Assembly: GCA_019912665.1 (NCBI GenBank)
Contig: JAIOIE010000008.1
Span: 186,001 to 250,000, forward strand
Direction of reading: 5' to 3'
Source of the DNA: Deltaproteobacteria bacterium
GTDB taxonomy: Bacteria; Desulfobacterota; GWC2-55-46
Length of the DNA stretch: 64,000 nt
The notes below the pieces were generated by a model. The model made no database searches. It was not told where the DNA came from and saw nothing but the letters and a program-made list of their open reading frames with translations. A program made the translations under genes and the position numbers. Below, in pieces: positions 26,150-34,614 of this stretch; the first letter of the stretch is position 1; each line of letters begins with the position of its first letter.

Positions 26150-27798
26150 TACCCTATCTGCCTGGCCCTTACATGGTCGGGCGCGTAGTTCGGGAGTATG
26201 AGCGGGCTCTGTATGCCGTTGTCTATGCCCGCCTTTTCGATCTCCTTATTGAACTTCTCGACGTGACCGAGCGAGAGCTTGCCCGCAGCTTTTGAGGACT
26301 TGACATGTTCTATGGCCCTCAAGCCCGCCCTTCTGCCGAATACCAGCACGTCGAGGAGCGAGTTCCCCATGAGGCGGTTCCTGCCGTGGACCCCTCCCGC
26401 GGTCTCGCCCGCGCTGAAGAGGCCCTTTACGCTCGTCTCCGCCCACTCGTTTATCTTTATCCCGCCGTTCTGGTAATGGAGCGTCGGATATATGAGCATC
26501 GGCACCTTGCTTATGTCTATGTCGTACCTCTTGAACTGTATGAACTTGGCCGGGAGCTCTTTCCTTACCGTCCCCTCGCCGTGGAGCATATCGATCATGG
26601 GGGAGTCCAGCCATACGCCGTGCCTGCCGGTCGGCGTGATTATGCCCTTCCCGATCTCCATGCACTCCCTTATGACGCAGGCGCTCTCGACGTCCCTCGG
26701 CTCGAGCGGGAAGCAAAACTGCTCGCCCTCGATGTTAAGGAGCTGGGCTCCCAGGCCCCTGACCTTCTCCGTAATGAGGAGCCCCACGTTCTGCTCCGGG
26801 AATATGGCGCCGGTCGGGTGGTACTGGGTCGAGTCCAGGTCCTGGAGGGCGACCCCGGCCCTGTAGGCCATGACGACCCCGTCGGCGGTCGCGCCGTAGT
26901 GGTTGGTGGTGGGGAAGCCCTGTATGTGTAGCCTGCCGAAGCCGCCGGTCGCTACGACCACGGCCTTGGCCCTGGCTACATAATATTCCTTTGTCTCGAG
27001 ATTGTAGAGGACCGCCCCGGCCGCATTGCCCTTGTCGTCGAGGATAAGCTCGACTGCCGGCGTGAACTCGAGTATCTTTATCTTCCCGGTCCTGTTCCGG
27101 GCCTCGTCGCGCAAGACCCTCATTATCTCGGCGCCGGTCATGTCGCCGGCCGAGTGCATCCTCTTCCTGCAGGTGCCGCCGCCGTGCCTTACCTTCATCC
27201 TGCCGTCCGGGTGCTTGTCGAACATCATGCCCAGGCTCTCTAACCAGTGGATGATGAGCGGCGCGTCGTTCGTGAGGGCCGCGACCAGCTCAGGCTGGTT
27301 CGAGAAATGCCCGCCGCCGATTACGTCGAGGTAATGGAAATACGGGGAGTCGCCCTCCTGGTCGGCCCCCTGGATGCCGCCCTCGGCCATTACGGTGTTG
27401 GAGTCGCCGTGGCGGAGCTTGGTCGAAACGAGGACATTAAGCCCGGCCTCCTCGGCGGCGAGAGCGGCGGCCGTTCCCGCGCCGCCGGCGCCTATGACAA
27501 GGAGGTCGGTATCGAAGTCGACCCTTTTAAGGTCCACTGCCTTCGTATCGAGCCTGCTTTTGGATTCGAGGAGCGTGGAGACCTCTTCCGGGTATACGGT
27601 GCCCTTGTTGGGCCCGACCTCGACCGGCCGCCTTCCGTCGTTTTTATAGTCCGGGTGGTACTTCCTCAGCCACTCCTGCCGCTGCTCCATGGTGAGGGCC
27701 GGGAAGTGATCTCCCTTCCTGGCCTTCTCGACCCTGGCGGGCCTGGTGGCCTCCACCTTCTTTATGAGTTCGTTGAGAGCTGTGGTATATCCGCTCAT
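26149..27798 (-). CDS. fumarate reductase/succinate dehydrogenase-like flavoprotein (soluble type)
   Basis: A second flavoprotein of the FrdA/SdhA family, 549 residues, with an extra N-terminal helical extension (about 90 residues) before the FAD fold DLLVIGAGGAGTAAALAAEE. HPTGAIFPEQN, HYQNGGIKI and RNRLMGNSLLDVLVFGRRAG match active-site regions. Where SdhA has the FAD-linking RSHSVAAQGG, this protein has DSNTVMAEGG, so Asn replaces the His and FAD is probably not covalent, as in L-aspartate oxidase and related soluble enzymes. It ends the operon with an Fe-S partner and the Flx-Hdr genes. Fumarate reduction in the cytoplasm is the likely reaction. GGAGG five bases upstream sets the start. 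Confidence 0.88.
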   Translation of the reverse strand: MSGYTTALNELIKKVEATRPARVEKARKGDHFPALTMEQRQEWLRKYHPDYKNDGRRPVEVGPNKGTVYPEEVSTLLESKSRLDTKAVDLKRVDFDTDLLVIGAGGAGTAAALAAEEAGLNVLVSTKLRHGDSNTVMAEGGIQGADQEGDSPYFHYLDVIGGGHFSNQPELVAALTNDAPLIIHWLESLGMMFDKHPDGRMKVRHGGGTCRKRMHSAGDMTGAEIMRVLRDEARNRTGKIKILEFTPAVELILDDKGNAAGAVLYNLETKEYYVARAKAVVVATGGFGRLHIQGFPTTNHYGATADGVVMAYRAGVALQDLDSTQYHPTGAIFPEQNVGLLITEKVRGLGAQLLNIEGEQFCFPLEPRDVESACVIRECMEIGKGIITPTGRHGVWLDSPMIDMLHGEGTVRKELPAKFIQFKRYDIDISKVPMLIYPTLHYQNGGIKINEWAETSVKGLFSAGETAGGVHGRNRLMGNSLLDVLVFGRRAGLRAIEHVKSSKAAGKLSLGHVEKFNKEIEKAGIDNGIQSPLILPNYAPDHVRARQIG

Positions 27799-27887
27799 CT
27801 TTCCTCCGTAGGGTCCGCCTCGGGCGGCCCGTTTGCCTTTCCAGAAAATATCGTTAAGCGCGCATCCCGCTCACGGGAAGTCGCCGT

Positions 27888-28676
27888 CTAAAGCTTGCTC
27901 GTATCCTTGGGCATCCACTTGCCGGATTCCGCGAGGTCCGGCTCCCTCTCGCGCTCGACGTAGAGCTTCTTCACGTCGTCCTGCTTCATGGCGGTCAGCT
28001 CCTTCAGCGAGCCCTCGTATTTGCCGCCCTTGACCTCCTCGACCCTCTTCGCGAGGTGCCCTGCCGCCGGGAGCATATATTTGCCGAAGACCCTCCTTAC
28101 GAACATGGCCGCGTTGAACTGCGATATCTGGGCCGGGCAGCGCGAGGCGCAGAGGCCGCACATGACGCAATCGAAGCTCTTGTGCGCCGCTCCTTTAAGG
28201 TCGCCCCTCTTCATGAGCGCGATGTAGTCCATGACGTCTATGTCCATGGGGCAGGTCCTTGTGCATGTGCCGCATCCCACGCACTTGAAGACCTCGGGGT
28301 AGAGCGCCCTCAGTTCCTCGTGCGGGTTGCCGCTCACCTTGTCTATCTCGTAGCCCGGCCTGTTCGCCGGGAAGAACGGGAGCTGCATTATGACCATGTT
28401 CGGCTCGGCCACGGTCTGGCAGGCTAGCCCGGAGCGGAGCCTGTAGTCGCCCAGGAACCTGTAAAAAGTGCCGCACGCGCCGCATATGCCGCCCCTGCAC
28501 CCGCACCCCCTTACATATGAGTACCCGGCGTACTCTATGGCTTTCATTATGGTCAGGGTCTCGGGGACCTGGTACTCCCTGCCCATTATGTATATGGGGA
28601 TCATCTTCGCGTCCTTCGGCGGTATGGTCCTGTCGCCGGTAGCTAAGGTCGCGGTCCTTTTGTTATCGTCTGCCAT
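27888..28676 (-). CDS. Fe-S subunit of the second fumarate reductase-like enzyme
   Basis: A 262-residue electron-transfer protein with a 2Fe-2S domain (CGCRGGICGACGTFYRF) and two 4Fe-4S motifs, CVGCGTCTRTCP and CVMCGLCASRCP. It resembles FrdB/SdhB and TfrB N-terminal parts, but carries no CCG domain. It precedes the flavoprotein gene by 89 nt and follows the FAD/NAD-binding FlxA-like gene by 37 nt. It may connect the fumarate reductase-like flavoprotein with the Flx module. GGAG eight bases upstream sets the start. Confidence 0.88.
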   Translation of the reverse strand: MADDNKRTATLATGDRTIPPKDAKMIPIYIMGREYQVPETLTIMKAIEYAGYSYVRGCGCRGGICGACGTFYRFLGDYRLRSGLACQTVAEPNMVIMQLPFFPANRPGYEIDKVSGNPHEELRALYPEVFKCVGCGTCTRTCPMDIDVMDYIALMKRGDLKGAAHKSFDCVMCGLCASRCPAQISQFNAAMFVRRVFGKYMLPAAGHLAKRVEEVKGGKYEGSLKELTAMKQDDVKKLYVEREREPDLAESGKWMPKDTSKL

Positions 28677-28713
28677 GGCTTATTCTCCGGGCTCCTGCAT
28701 TAAATTAACTGGA

Positions 28714-29547
28714 TTAGAAATCGTTGTACATCCTCTTTATCTCGGCGGCCGTGTAAACCGGGCCTTCCTTGCAGACGTAGACGTCGCCAACGTTGCACCT
28801 GCCGCACTTGCCGACGCCGCACTTCATCTTGTTCTCTAATGTAGTATAAACGCTTCCCTCGTCGAAGCCGAGCTTGAGAAGCGAATTGAGGACGAACTTT
28901 ATCATTATCGGAGGACCGCAGGTGACCGCCACGGCGTTCTTCGCCGAAGGCGCGGCCTCTTCGAGGACCGTCGGCACGAACCCGACCTTGCCCTTCCATT
29001 CCGGGGTCTCCCCGCCCGGGTCCACGGTCTGCACGAGCGTTACGTCGTCCCTCTCGTCCCAGCCCTTCAATTCGTCCTTGTAGACGAGGTCCGCTACCGT
29101 CCGGGCCCCGTACACTATAGTGATATTGCCGAAGTCCTGCCTGCGGTCAAGTACGTTCCATATGACAGAGCGGACCGGCGGAAGCCCTATGCCTCCGGCT
29201 ATGAATACGATGTCCTTCCCCTTCCAGTCGTCAACCGGGAACCAGTTGCCGTAGGGGCCCCTGAAACCCATCGTGTCGCCTACCGAGAGCTGGGCAAGGC
29301 CGCCGGTCACGCGCCCGGTGCGCCTGAAGGTGCACTGTATGAAGCCCTTCCTCGTAGGCGAAGAAGCTATGCAGAAGGTCGATTCGCCGAGGCCGAAGGC
29401 CGAGTAGAGGCCGAACTGGCCGGTCTTGAACTCGAACGAGTCGCGGACAGCGGGGTCCTCGAAAACGAGCTTGAAGCTCCGCACATCCGGGGCTTCGTCC
29501 CTTATTTCCTCTATTTTCGCAAGCTGCGGAAGATAAATGTTATTCAT
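28714..29547 (-). CDS. flxA: FAD/NAD(P)-binding oxidoreductase, FlxA-like
   Basis: A 277-residue ferredoxin-NADP reductase-fold protein of the sulfhydrogenase-gamma/dihydroorotate-dehydrogenase electron-transfer group. TFCIASSPTRKGFIQCTF binds flavin, FIAGGIGLPPVRSVIWNVL binds the nicotinamide nucleotide, and CGVGKCGRCNVGDVYVCKEGP supplies a C-terminal 2Fe-2S site. In FlxABCD-HdrABC complexes described in Desulfovibrio this subunit takes electrons from NADH. It is linked to two Fe-S subunits and hdrABC in this operon, supporting that role. Confidence 0.85.
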   Translation of the reverse strand: MNNIYLPQLAKIEEIRDEAPDVRSFKLVFEDPAVRDSFEFKTGQFGLYSAFGLGESTFCIASSPTRKGFIQCTFRRTGRVTGGLAQLSVGDTMGFRGPYGNWFPVDDWKGKDIVFIAGGIGLPPVRSVIWNVLDRRQDFGNITIVYGARTVADLVYKDELKGWDERDDVTLVQTVDPGGETPEWKGKVGFVPTVLEEAAPSAKNAVAVTCGPPIMIKFVLNSLLKLGFDEGSVYTTLENKMKCGVGKCGRCNVGDVYVCKEGPVYTAAEIKRMYNDF

Positions 29548-29593
29548 AAGGCAGTGATTCTCGTCCGTTTTTTTTATATTTTCTTGCGTTCCT

Positions 29594-29715
29594 GTTTGCT
29601 CATAAAGCGCCTGGATACCAGGAAGGACAAGGGATTGAACCGCAGCATACTATTTTGGTATGTGAGGATTCAAGCCCGCCGTCCTGACACGCAGACAGGT
29701 GCTTTATGGGCAAAC
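29594..29715. repeat. structured intergenic repeat G, copy 1
   Basis: A 122-bp element whose outer arms pair (GTTTGCTCATAAAGCGCCTG with CAGGTGCTTTATGGGCAAAC). The core includes AAGGGATTGAACCGCAGCAT and TATGTGAGGATTCAAGCCCG around an inner hairpin. It nearly fills the gap between flxA and the next Fe-S gene. The other copies are at 35521 and 32463. Confidence 0.8.
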
Positions 29716-29718
29716 GAG

Positions 29719-30744
29719 CTATTTAGAGAACTCCTGCATGACCTCGGTTATATCCAGCCTCACCGGGCACACCCTAATGCAGCGGCCGCAGCCCACGCAC
29801 CCCTTTGACGAAAACTTCTCGGGGTAGAAGTTGAACTTGCACATGAAGCGGTTCCTCCACCTCTGGGGCTGGTGCTCCCTGGGGTTGTGGCCGCTAGCGT
29901 GCAGAGTGAAGGAGTCGTACTGGCAGGAGTCCCAGTTCTTTCTCCTCTCGCCCTCGAAGGCCGTGCCCTCGTCGGTTATGTCGAAACACCTGCAGGTGGG
30001 GCAAACGAAAGTACAGGCCCCGCAGCCGATGCACTTCATGGTGAGCTTCGTCCAGACAGGGTCGTCGTAATGGGCCGTGTCCTTGAGCCTCTCGGAGACC
30101 TTCCTTAAATCCACGTCAGGGACCTTCTCCGGCTTGAAAAGGGGCTTCTCTTTTGCCGCGCCGGAGGTGAAAACGTCGGCATGGGTATCAAGGAACTTCT
30201 TCCCCTTATCAGTCAAACCGGTTACGGTATACCCGTTGTCCTCGGTCTCCCTGAGATATACGTCAGCGCCTTCCGTCGAGTCCGGAGAGAGCTCGACGGT
30301 CGTGCAGAAGCAGGCCTCGTCGCCGCTAGTGCAGCCGACGGTTATGACTACCGTCCTGTCTTCCCTCTTCGTGTAGAACTCGTCCACGAAGTCCCATGTG
30401 AAAAGGGTCCTCAAGCCCTTAAGGCTCGCGGCCTCGCACGGCCTCGCTCCGAATACGACGGTGTCCGGCGCGTTGACCTCGACGCCTTTGAGATTAACCG
30501 TGTTTTTGTTCATCGAGAACTCGGCTATGACCTCGGTCTGCGGGAAGAGGAACTCCTTGAAGGAGTTCCTTGCGAGGATGTAGTCGGTCGCGACCTCCTC
30601 GGCGGATTTGACGCTCCTGAATACGACCTGGCGCGTAACGAGAGCTGGCGCGACGAACCTTCCGCCCTTAGCCCTTACAGAGTCGATCAGCTTTCCGAGG
30701 TCTTCCTTTTTAAGAGTCTTGTCAGCCATAGATACCGTTTTCAT
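29719..30744 (-). CDS. Fe-S electron-transfer subunit of the Flx module (HydB-like)
   Basis: A 341-residue protein similar to sulfhydrogenase beta subunits and the FlxB/FlxC subunits. GARPCEAASLKGL and TVGCTSGDEACFCTT lie in the N-terminal two thirds, and CIGCGACTFVCPTCRCFD with CVGCGRCIRVCPVRLD give two C-terminal 4Fe-4S clusters. It probably relays electrons between FlxA and the other Fe-S subunits. The ATG at 30744 is 22 nt after the preceding gene. A second ATG at 30726 (MADKTLKK) is an equally acceptable start, as neither has a strong ribosome site. Confidence 0.85.
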   Translation of the reverse strand: MKTVSMADKTLKKEDLGKLIDSVRAKGGRFVAPALVTRQVVFRSVKSAEEVATDYILARNSFKEFLFPQTEVIAEFSMNKNTVNLKGVEVNAPDTVVFGARPCEAASLKGLRTLFTWDFVDEFYTKREDRTVVITVGCTSGDEACFCTTVELSPDSTEGADVYLRETEDNGYTVTGLTDKGKKFLDTHADVFTSGAAKEKPLFKPEKVPDVDLRKVSERLKDTAHYDDPVWTKLTMKCIGCGACTFVCPTCRCFDITDEGTAFEGERRKNWDSCQYDSFTLHASGHNPREHQPQRWRNRFMCKFNFYPEKFSSKGCVGCGRCIRVCPVRLDITEVMQEFSK

Positions 30745-30765
30745 CCGCCCGCGTAGCGGGCAGGG

Positions 30766-31659
30766 TCATTTGATGAAGTTTTCCTTGTCGTCAGGGCTAA
30801 AGACTATCATCGGCGGATGCGCCTTTTCGTCGTAGCCGGATTTGAAGTCAAACGCGTCCTTGACGACCATTATCATCTTCTGGTTCATCAGGTTCAAGGG
30901 AATGTTCACCGGGCACGCCCTCTCGCACTCCCCGCAGAAGGTGCACCTGCCCGTAAGGTGCATGGCCCTTATGAGGTTCCACGAGAGGTTCCCCCTTGGA
31001 TGGGCCGAGGTCTCTATCCACTGGGGCATGTTCTTCTCGGTTATGCACCTCTCGCAATAGCAGAGCGAGCAGACCTGCCTGCAGGCGTAGCATTTTATGC
31101 ACCTCGAGAACTCGTTTATCCAGAAGGTCCACCTTTCGGAGGAGGATTTGGAGTCGAGGTCCTTTATCTTGTCAAATACCATGCCCGTGGGCTCTTCGGG
31201 CGGCGCGAAATCGACTTTATCCCCCACGACGAAGTCCGAAAGGTGCGGATTCCTAACGTCGCAGTTGTGGCACTTGGTCGGCATTATGTTGGGTTTCAAT
31301 TCCCCCTGCCAGAGGTCCTGCTTGTAGACGACCCCCTGGCACGTCATGCCGACTATATAGACGTCCTCGCGCTTGATCTGCGCCTCTGATATGAGGACGG
31401 CAATGTTCCTTATATCGCAGCCCTTGGCCACTATCGCTGGTTTTCCGAGGGCCTGGATGTCCTTGAACTTCCGCGTAAGATAGACCGAGAGGTTATTTAC
31501 GCAAAGGGGGTTCCAGACGAGCTGGTCCGCGTCAACCGGGTCGGTTATGAATACCGGGGTGGTCCTCGTTTTGGTCCTGTTCCAACCGTAGCCGATTACG
31601 ACCTTTACCTCGCCCGAGGTAAGTAGCTCTTTAGCCTTCTGCCTTAATATGTTTTCCAT
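30766..31659 (-). CDS. Fe-S electron-transfer subunit of the Flx module
   Basis: A 297-residue 4Fe-4S dicluster protein. CIKCYACRQVCSLCYCERC and CTFCGECERACPVNIPL are ferredoxin-type motifs in the C-terminal half. The N-terminal half (VIGYGWNRTKTRTTPVF, AKGCDIRNIAVL) resembles the F420-reducing hydrogenase beta family. I take it as the FlxB/FlxC-type partner of the gene at 29719. The ATG at 31659 is preferred over the adjacent TTG at 31662. It is separated from flxD by a small HicB-like gene. Confidence 0.83.
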   Translation of the reverse strand: MENILRQKAKELLTSGEVKVVIGYGWNRTKTRTTPVFITDPVDADQLVWNPLCVNNLSVYLTRKFKDIQALGKPAIVAKGCDIRNIAVLISEAQIKREDVYIVGMTCQGVVYKQDLWQGELKPNIMPTKCHNCDVRNPHLSDFVVGDKVDFAPPEEPTGMVFDKIKDLDSKSSSERWTFWINEFSRCIKCYACRQVCSLCYCERCITEKNMPQWIETSAHPRGNLSWNLIRAMHLTGRCTFCGECERACPVNIPLNLMNQKMIMVVKDAFDFKSGYDEKAHPPMIVFSPDDKENFIK

Positions 31660-31731
31660 CAAGTGCGCCTTCTGTCCAATTTCTTATGAGGCATCTCCAC
31701 CGCCTCTGCCATTCCGGTTAAGCCAAGGCCC

Positions 31732-31947
31732 CTAATCGAGGGAGACCTTGAACTTGAAGCATTTTACCTGCTTTAGCCCCTCTGCCCCGGCCTTTCTCAC
31801 GTGAATCTGGACGGCGGCCTTGAGGTTCTCGAAGGCCTCCTCGGAGCTTTCTCCCTCGGATTCGACGTCGAGCTCCGGGCAGTTGGCCCTGTAAGTGCCG
31901 TCCTCGCGCTCGATGAGCACCGCGCTTACCGATATCTCGGTTCCCAT
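31732..31947 (-). CDS. orphan HicB-like antitoxin-domain protein
   Basis: A 71-residue protein of the HicB-like/UPF0150 fold. VSAVLIEREDGTYRANCPEL with DVESEGESSEEAFENLKAAV is the characteristic strand-helix pattern seen in HicB N-terminal domains. It has no C-terminal DNA-binding domain, and no HicA-like toxin lies beside it. It sits 13 nt after the flxD stop, inside the Flx gene set and in the same direction. It may be a decayed toxin-antitoxin remnant or a regulator adopted by the operon. The ribosome site is weak. Confidence 0.8.
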   Translation of the reverse strand: MGTEISVSAVLIEREDGTYRANCPELDVESEGESSEEAFENLKAAVQIHVRKAGAEGLKQVKCFKFKVSLD

Positions 31948-31960
31948 TCCGCCGCCTGTC

Positions 31961-32434
31961 TTATTCGAGTTCGTTTTCCTTCAGCCCCTTGTACTCCATG
32001 AAGGGGCCGAGGGCCTTTACCTCGTCTGTAACCTTATTTATGAGGTCCACCCATTTGATGGCCTCGGAGGCCGAGACCCACGAGAAATGGAGCCTCCTCA
32101 TGTCTATTCCAGCGAACTCCATAAGGCTCTTGAAGCCTATCCAGCGCCTCCGGGCGTGGTAGTTGCCGGTCGTGTAATGGCAGTCGCCCGGATGGCAGCC
32201 GGAGACGAGCACGCCGTCGGCCCCGTTCTCGAAAGCCTTGAGGATGAAAAGCGGGTCTATCCTCCCGGTGCAGGGGAGCTTTATTATCCTCACGTTCGGC
32301 CTGTACTCCATCCTGCTAGTGCCCGCAAGGTCGGCGCCCGCGTAGGTGCACCAGTTGCAGACAAAGGCCATTATCTTCGGCTCAAAGGAGCCTGAAGCGG
32401 CCTGGGTATCTTCTTTATCGAGATGTGCGCTCAT
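31961..32434 (-). CDS. flxD: hydrogenase/heterodisulfide reductase-linked Fe-S subunit (MvhD/FlxD)
   Basis: A 157-residue MvhD-type protein holding a 2Fe-2S centre. FVCNWCTYAGADLAGTSRM, IKLPCTGRIDPLFILKAF and SGCHPGDCHY carry the five conserved cysteines. In Mvh-Hdr and Flx-Hdr complexes this subunit docks on HdrA and passes electrons to its flavin. It lies directly downstream of hdrA in the operon, which supports this. Confidence 0.92.
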   Translation of the reverse strand: MSAHLDKEDTQAASGSFEPKIMAFVCNWCTYAGADLAGTSRMEYRPNVRIIKLPCTGRIDPLFILKAFENGADGVLVSGCHPGDCHYTTGNYHARRRWIGFKSLMEFAGIDMRRLHFSWVSASEAIKWVDLINKVTDEVKALGPFMEYKGLKENELE

Positions 32435-32462
32435 TTACTGACTTCCTTTTATCTGTCTGTCC

Positions 32463-32515
32463 GGTGCCGCTCATAAATGCCCTGACAACGCAGACGGGCG
32501 TTTAGGGGCGGCACC
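32463..32515. repeat. structured intergenic repeat G, shortened copy 3
   Basis: GGTGCCGCTCATAAATGCCC and GGGCGTTTAGGGGCGGCACC pair around a 13-nt loop that keeps the CCTGACA..CGCAGAC word of copies 1 and 2. The arm bases differ from copy 1 but still pair. It fills the gap between flxD and hdrA. Confidence 0.65.
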
Positions 32516-32518
32516 CCC

Positions 32519-34492
32519 TTAAAACGCGTTTATGGCCGCAAACACCTGCTCGTCCGTATAGCCCTTCAAGTCTATGGATTTCGACCTGCAGGCCGCCACG
32601 CAAACTCCGCAGCCCTGGCAGACGCCGTCGTTCACCTTCGCGACCCACTTCACTATGTTGCCCTTCCGGTCCTTTATGGCATCCCTCTCGATTGCCGTGT
32701 AGGGGCAGGCTGTCAGGCAGTCCCAGCAGGCATTGCAGGTCGTCTTGTTTACAACCGAGGTTATGGGCTCCCTTGCCATCTCGTCGGCTGAGAAGAGCGC
32801 CAAGACCTTGCTTGCGGCAGCGCTACCCTGCGCGACAGAATCGGGTATGTCCATTGGGCCCATGCATGAGCCGGCAAGGTATATGCCGGCGGTGACCGTC
32901 TCCACGGGCTTCAACTTCGGGTGGTACTCGTTATAGAACTTGTGCTTGTCATAGCCTATGCCGAGCCTCTGGGCAAGCCCGTCCGCGCCCTCCCTCGATA
33001 CGATGGCGGTAGCGAGGACGACCATGTCGGCCTCTATCTCCACCTGCGAGCCGCTAAGTGTGTCCGCGCCCTGGACTATGACCTTTCCGTCTCTCTCGTA
33101 TACCCTGGAGACCCTGCCCCGGAGGTACATGGCGCCGTCGTGCTCTATCGCGCCCCTTACGAACTCCTCGTACCGCTTGCCTCCGGAACGTATGTCCATG
33201 TAGAAGACGTAAGCCTGGCCGCCGTGCACCTTGTGCGAATAAAGCTTGGTGTGCTTGGCCGTGTACATGCAGCATATCTTCGAGCAGTAGGAAACGCCCT
33301 TTTTCTCGTCCCTCGACCCAACGCACTGGATGAAGACGACGCTTTCCGGGACCTTGCCGTCCGAGGGCCTCCGTATCTCGCCCCCGGTCGGGCCGGAAGA
33401 CGACGCGAGCCTTTCGAACTGTAGCCCGCTTATGACGTCCCTTATCCTGCCGTATCCGTATTCCCCGAAGCGCCCGTTCGGCATGAGCTGGTAGCCCGTG
33501 GCCACCACTATGGCCCCGACCTCTTCGGTCACGAGCTTGTCTTCCATCTTGAAGTCAATGCACTTGGGGCCGCAGACTATGGCGCATGCGCCGCACTTGT
33601 CCTTCTGTATCTTTGGGCAGTTCGGCGCGTCGATGACGGGGATGTTGGGCACGGACTGCGGGAAGGGCGTGTAGATGACCTTCCTTTTATTCAAGCCCAG
33701 CTCGAATGCGCTTTCCACCTTGAACGGGCACTTCTCCGTGCACTCGCCGCAGCCGGTGCAGCGCTCCTCGTCGACGTACTTGGACTTCCTTCTTATGGTC
33801 ACGGTGAAGTTGCCGATGTAGCCGTCGACCTTCTCGACCTCGGAATAGGTGTAGAGGGTTATGTTCTCGTTAAGCTCGGCCTCGACCATCTTGGGCGTAA
33901 GGATGCACTGCGAGCAGTCCATCGTGGGGAAGGTCTCGGAAAGCCTCGCCATGTTGCCGCCGATGGACGGCTCCTTTTCGACGAGTATGACTTCCCTTCC
34001 GCCCTCCGCTATGTCCAGGGCCGCCTGGATGCCCGCGATGCCGCCGCCTATGACGAGCGCCTTTTTCTTTACGGGTATCTTTATCTTTTTCAGAGGCTGG
34101 TTCTTCTTGAGCCTCTGTATGGTCATCCTGGTAAGGTCGATGGACTTTACAGTGCCGGTCGCCTTGGTCTTGTCGTGGTGGACCCAAGAGCACTGCTCGC
34201 GGATATTGGTTATCTCGCACTGGTAGGGATTGAGGCCAGCTGCCTCGGAGGCCTTTCTGAAGGTCTTCTCGTGCATGTGCGGAGAGCAGGCCGAGACGAT
34301 AATGCCGTCGAGGTTATTTTCCTTGATGGCCTGCTTGAGGGTCTCCTGCCCGGGGGAGGAGCACATGAACTTGTAGTCGCAGGTGTAGACGACACCGGGG
34401 ATCTTGGCCATCTCCTCGGCGACCTTTTTGGTGTCGACGGTAGCGGCTATGTTATTCCCGCACTGGCAGACGAAGACTCCGATTCTCGGCAT
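32519..34492 (-). CDS. hdrA: heterodisulfide reductase-like subunit A
   Basis: The flavin-bearing, potentially bifurcating subunit, 657 residues. FVCQCGNNIA opens the HdrA N-terminal domain, KALVIGGGIAGIQAALDIAE binds FAD, and FPTMDCSQCILTPKM follows. CTGCGECTEKCPFKV and CGACAIVCGPKCIDF lie in the inserted ferredoxin domain, and CNACWDCLTACPYTAI and CQGCGVCVAACRSKSI at the C terminus. No selenocysteine is evident. It partners HdrBC and FlxD. The ATG at 34492 has GAGGG upstream. Methanogen-type HdrABC reduces CoM-S-S-CoB; the bacterial disulfide substrate is unknown (DsrC is one candidate). Confidence 0.93.
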   Translation of the reverse strand: MPRIGVFVCQCGNNIAATVDTKKVAEEMAKIPGVVYTCDYKFMCSSPGQETLKQAIKENNLDGIIVSACSPHMHEKTFRKASEAAGLNPYQCEITNIREQCSWVHHDKTKATGTVKSIDLTRMTIQRLKKNQPLKKIKIPVKKKALVIGGGIAGIQAALDIAEGGREVILVEKEPSIGGNMARLSETFPTMDCSQCILTPKMVEAELNENITLYTYSEVEKVDGYIGNFTVTIRRKSKYVDEERCTGCGECTEKCPFKVESAFELGLNKRKVIYTPFPQSVPNIPVIDAPNCPKIQKDKCGACAIVCGPKCIDFKMEDKLVTEEVGAIVVATGYQLMPNGRFGEYGYGRIRDVISGLQFERLASSSGPTGGEIRRPSDGKVPESVVFIQCVGSRDEKKGVSYCSKICCMYTAKHTKLYSHKVHGGQAYVFYMDIRSGGKRYEEFVRGAIEHDGAMYLRGRVSRVYERDGKVIVQGADTLSGSQVEIEADMVVLATAIVSREGADGLAQRLGIGYDKHKFYNEYHPKLKPVETVTAGIYLAGSCMGPMDIPDSVAQGSAAASKVLALFSADEMAREPITSVVNKTTCNACWDCLTACPYTAIERDAIKDRKGNIVKWVAKVNDGVCQGCGVCVAACRSKSIDLKGYTDEQVFAAINAF

Positions 34493-34570
34493 AAGAGGAC
34501 CCTCAGGTAACTATAACTAAAGACACTTCAGTTGAAAACCACTCTACAGCTTCTGTCTTTGCTTCATTCA

Positions 34571-34608
34571 TGAGATTGCTTCGGCTGGCTTCGCCAGCCT
34601 CGCAATGA
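34571..34608. repeat. small palindromic repeat between hdrA and hdrB
   Basis: ATTGCTTCGGCTGGC and GCCAGCCTCGCAAT pair around a TTC loop. This resembles a widespread class of short intergenic palindromes. It has no T tract and is unlikely to terminate the operon. Confidence 0.65.
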
Positions 34609-34614
34609 CCGGAC

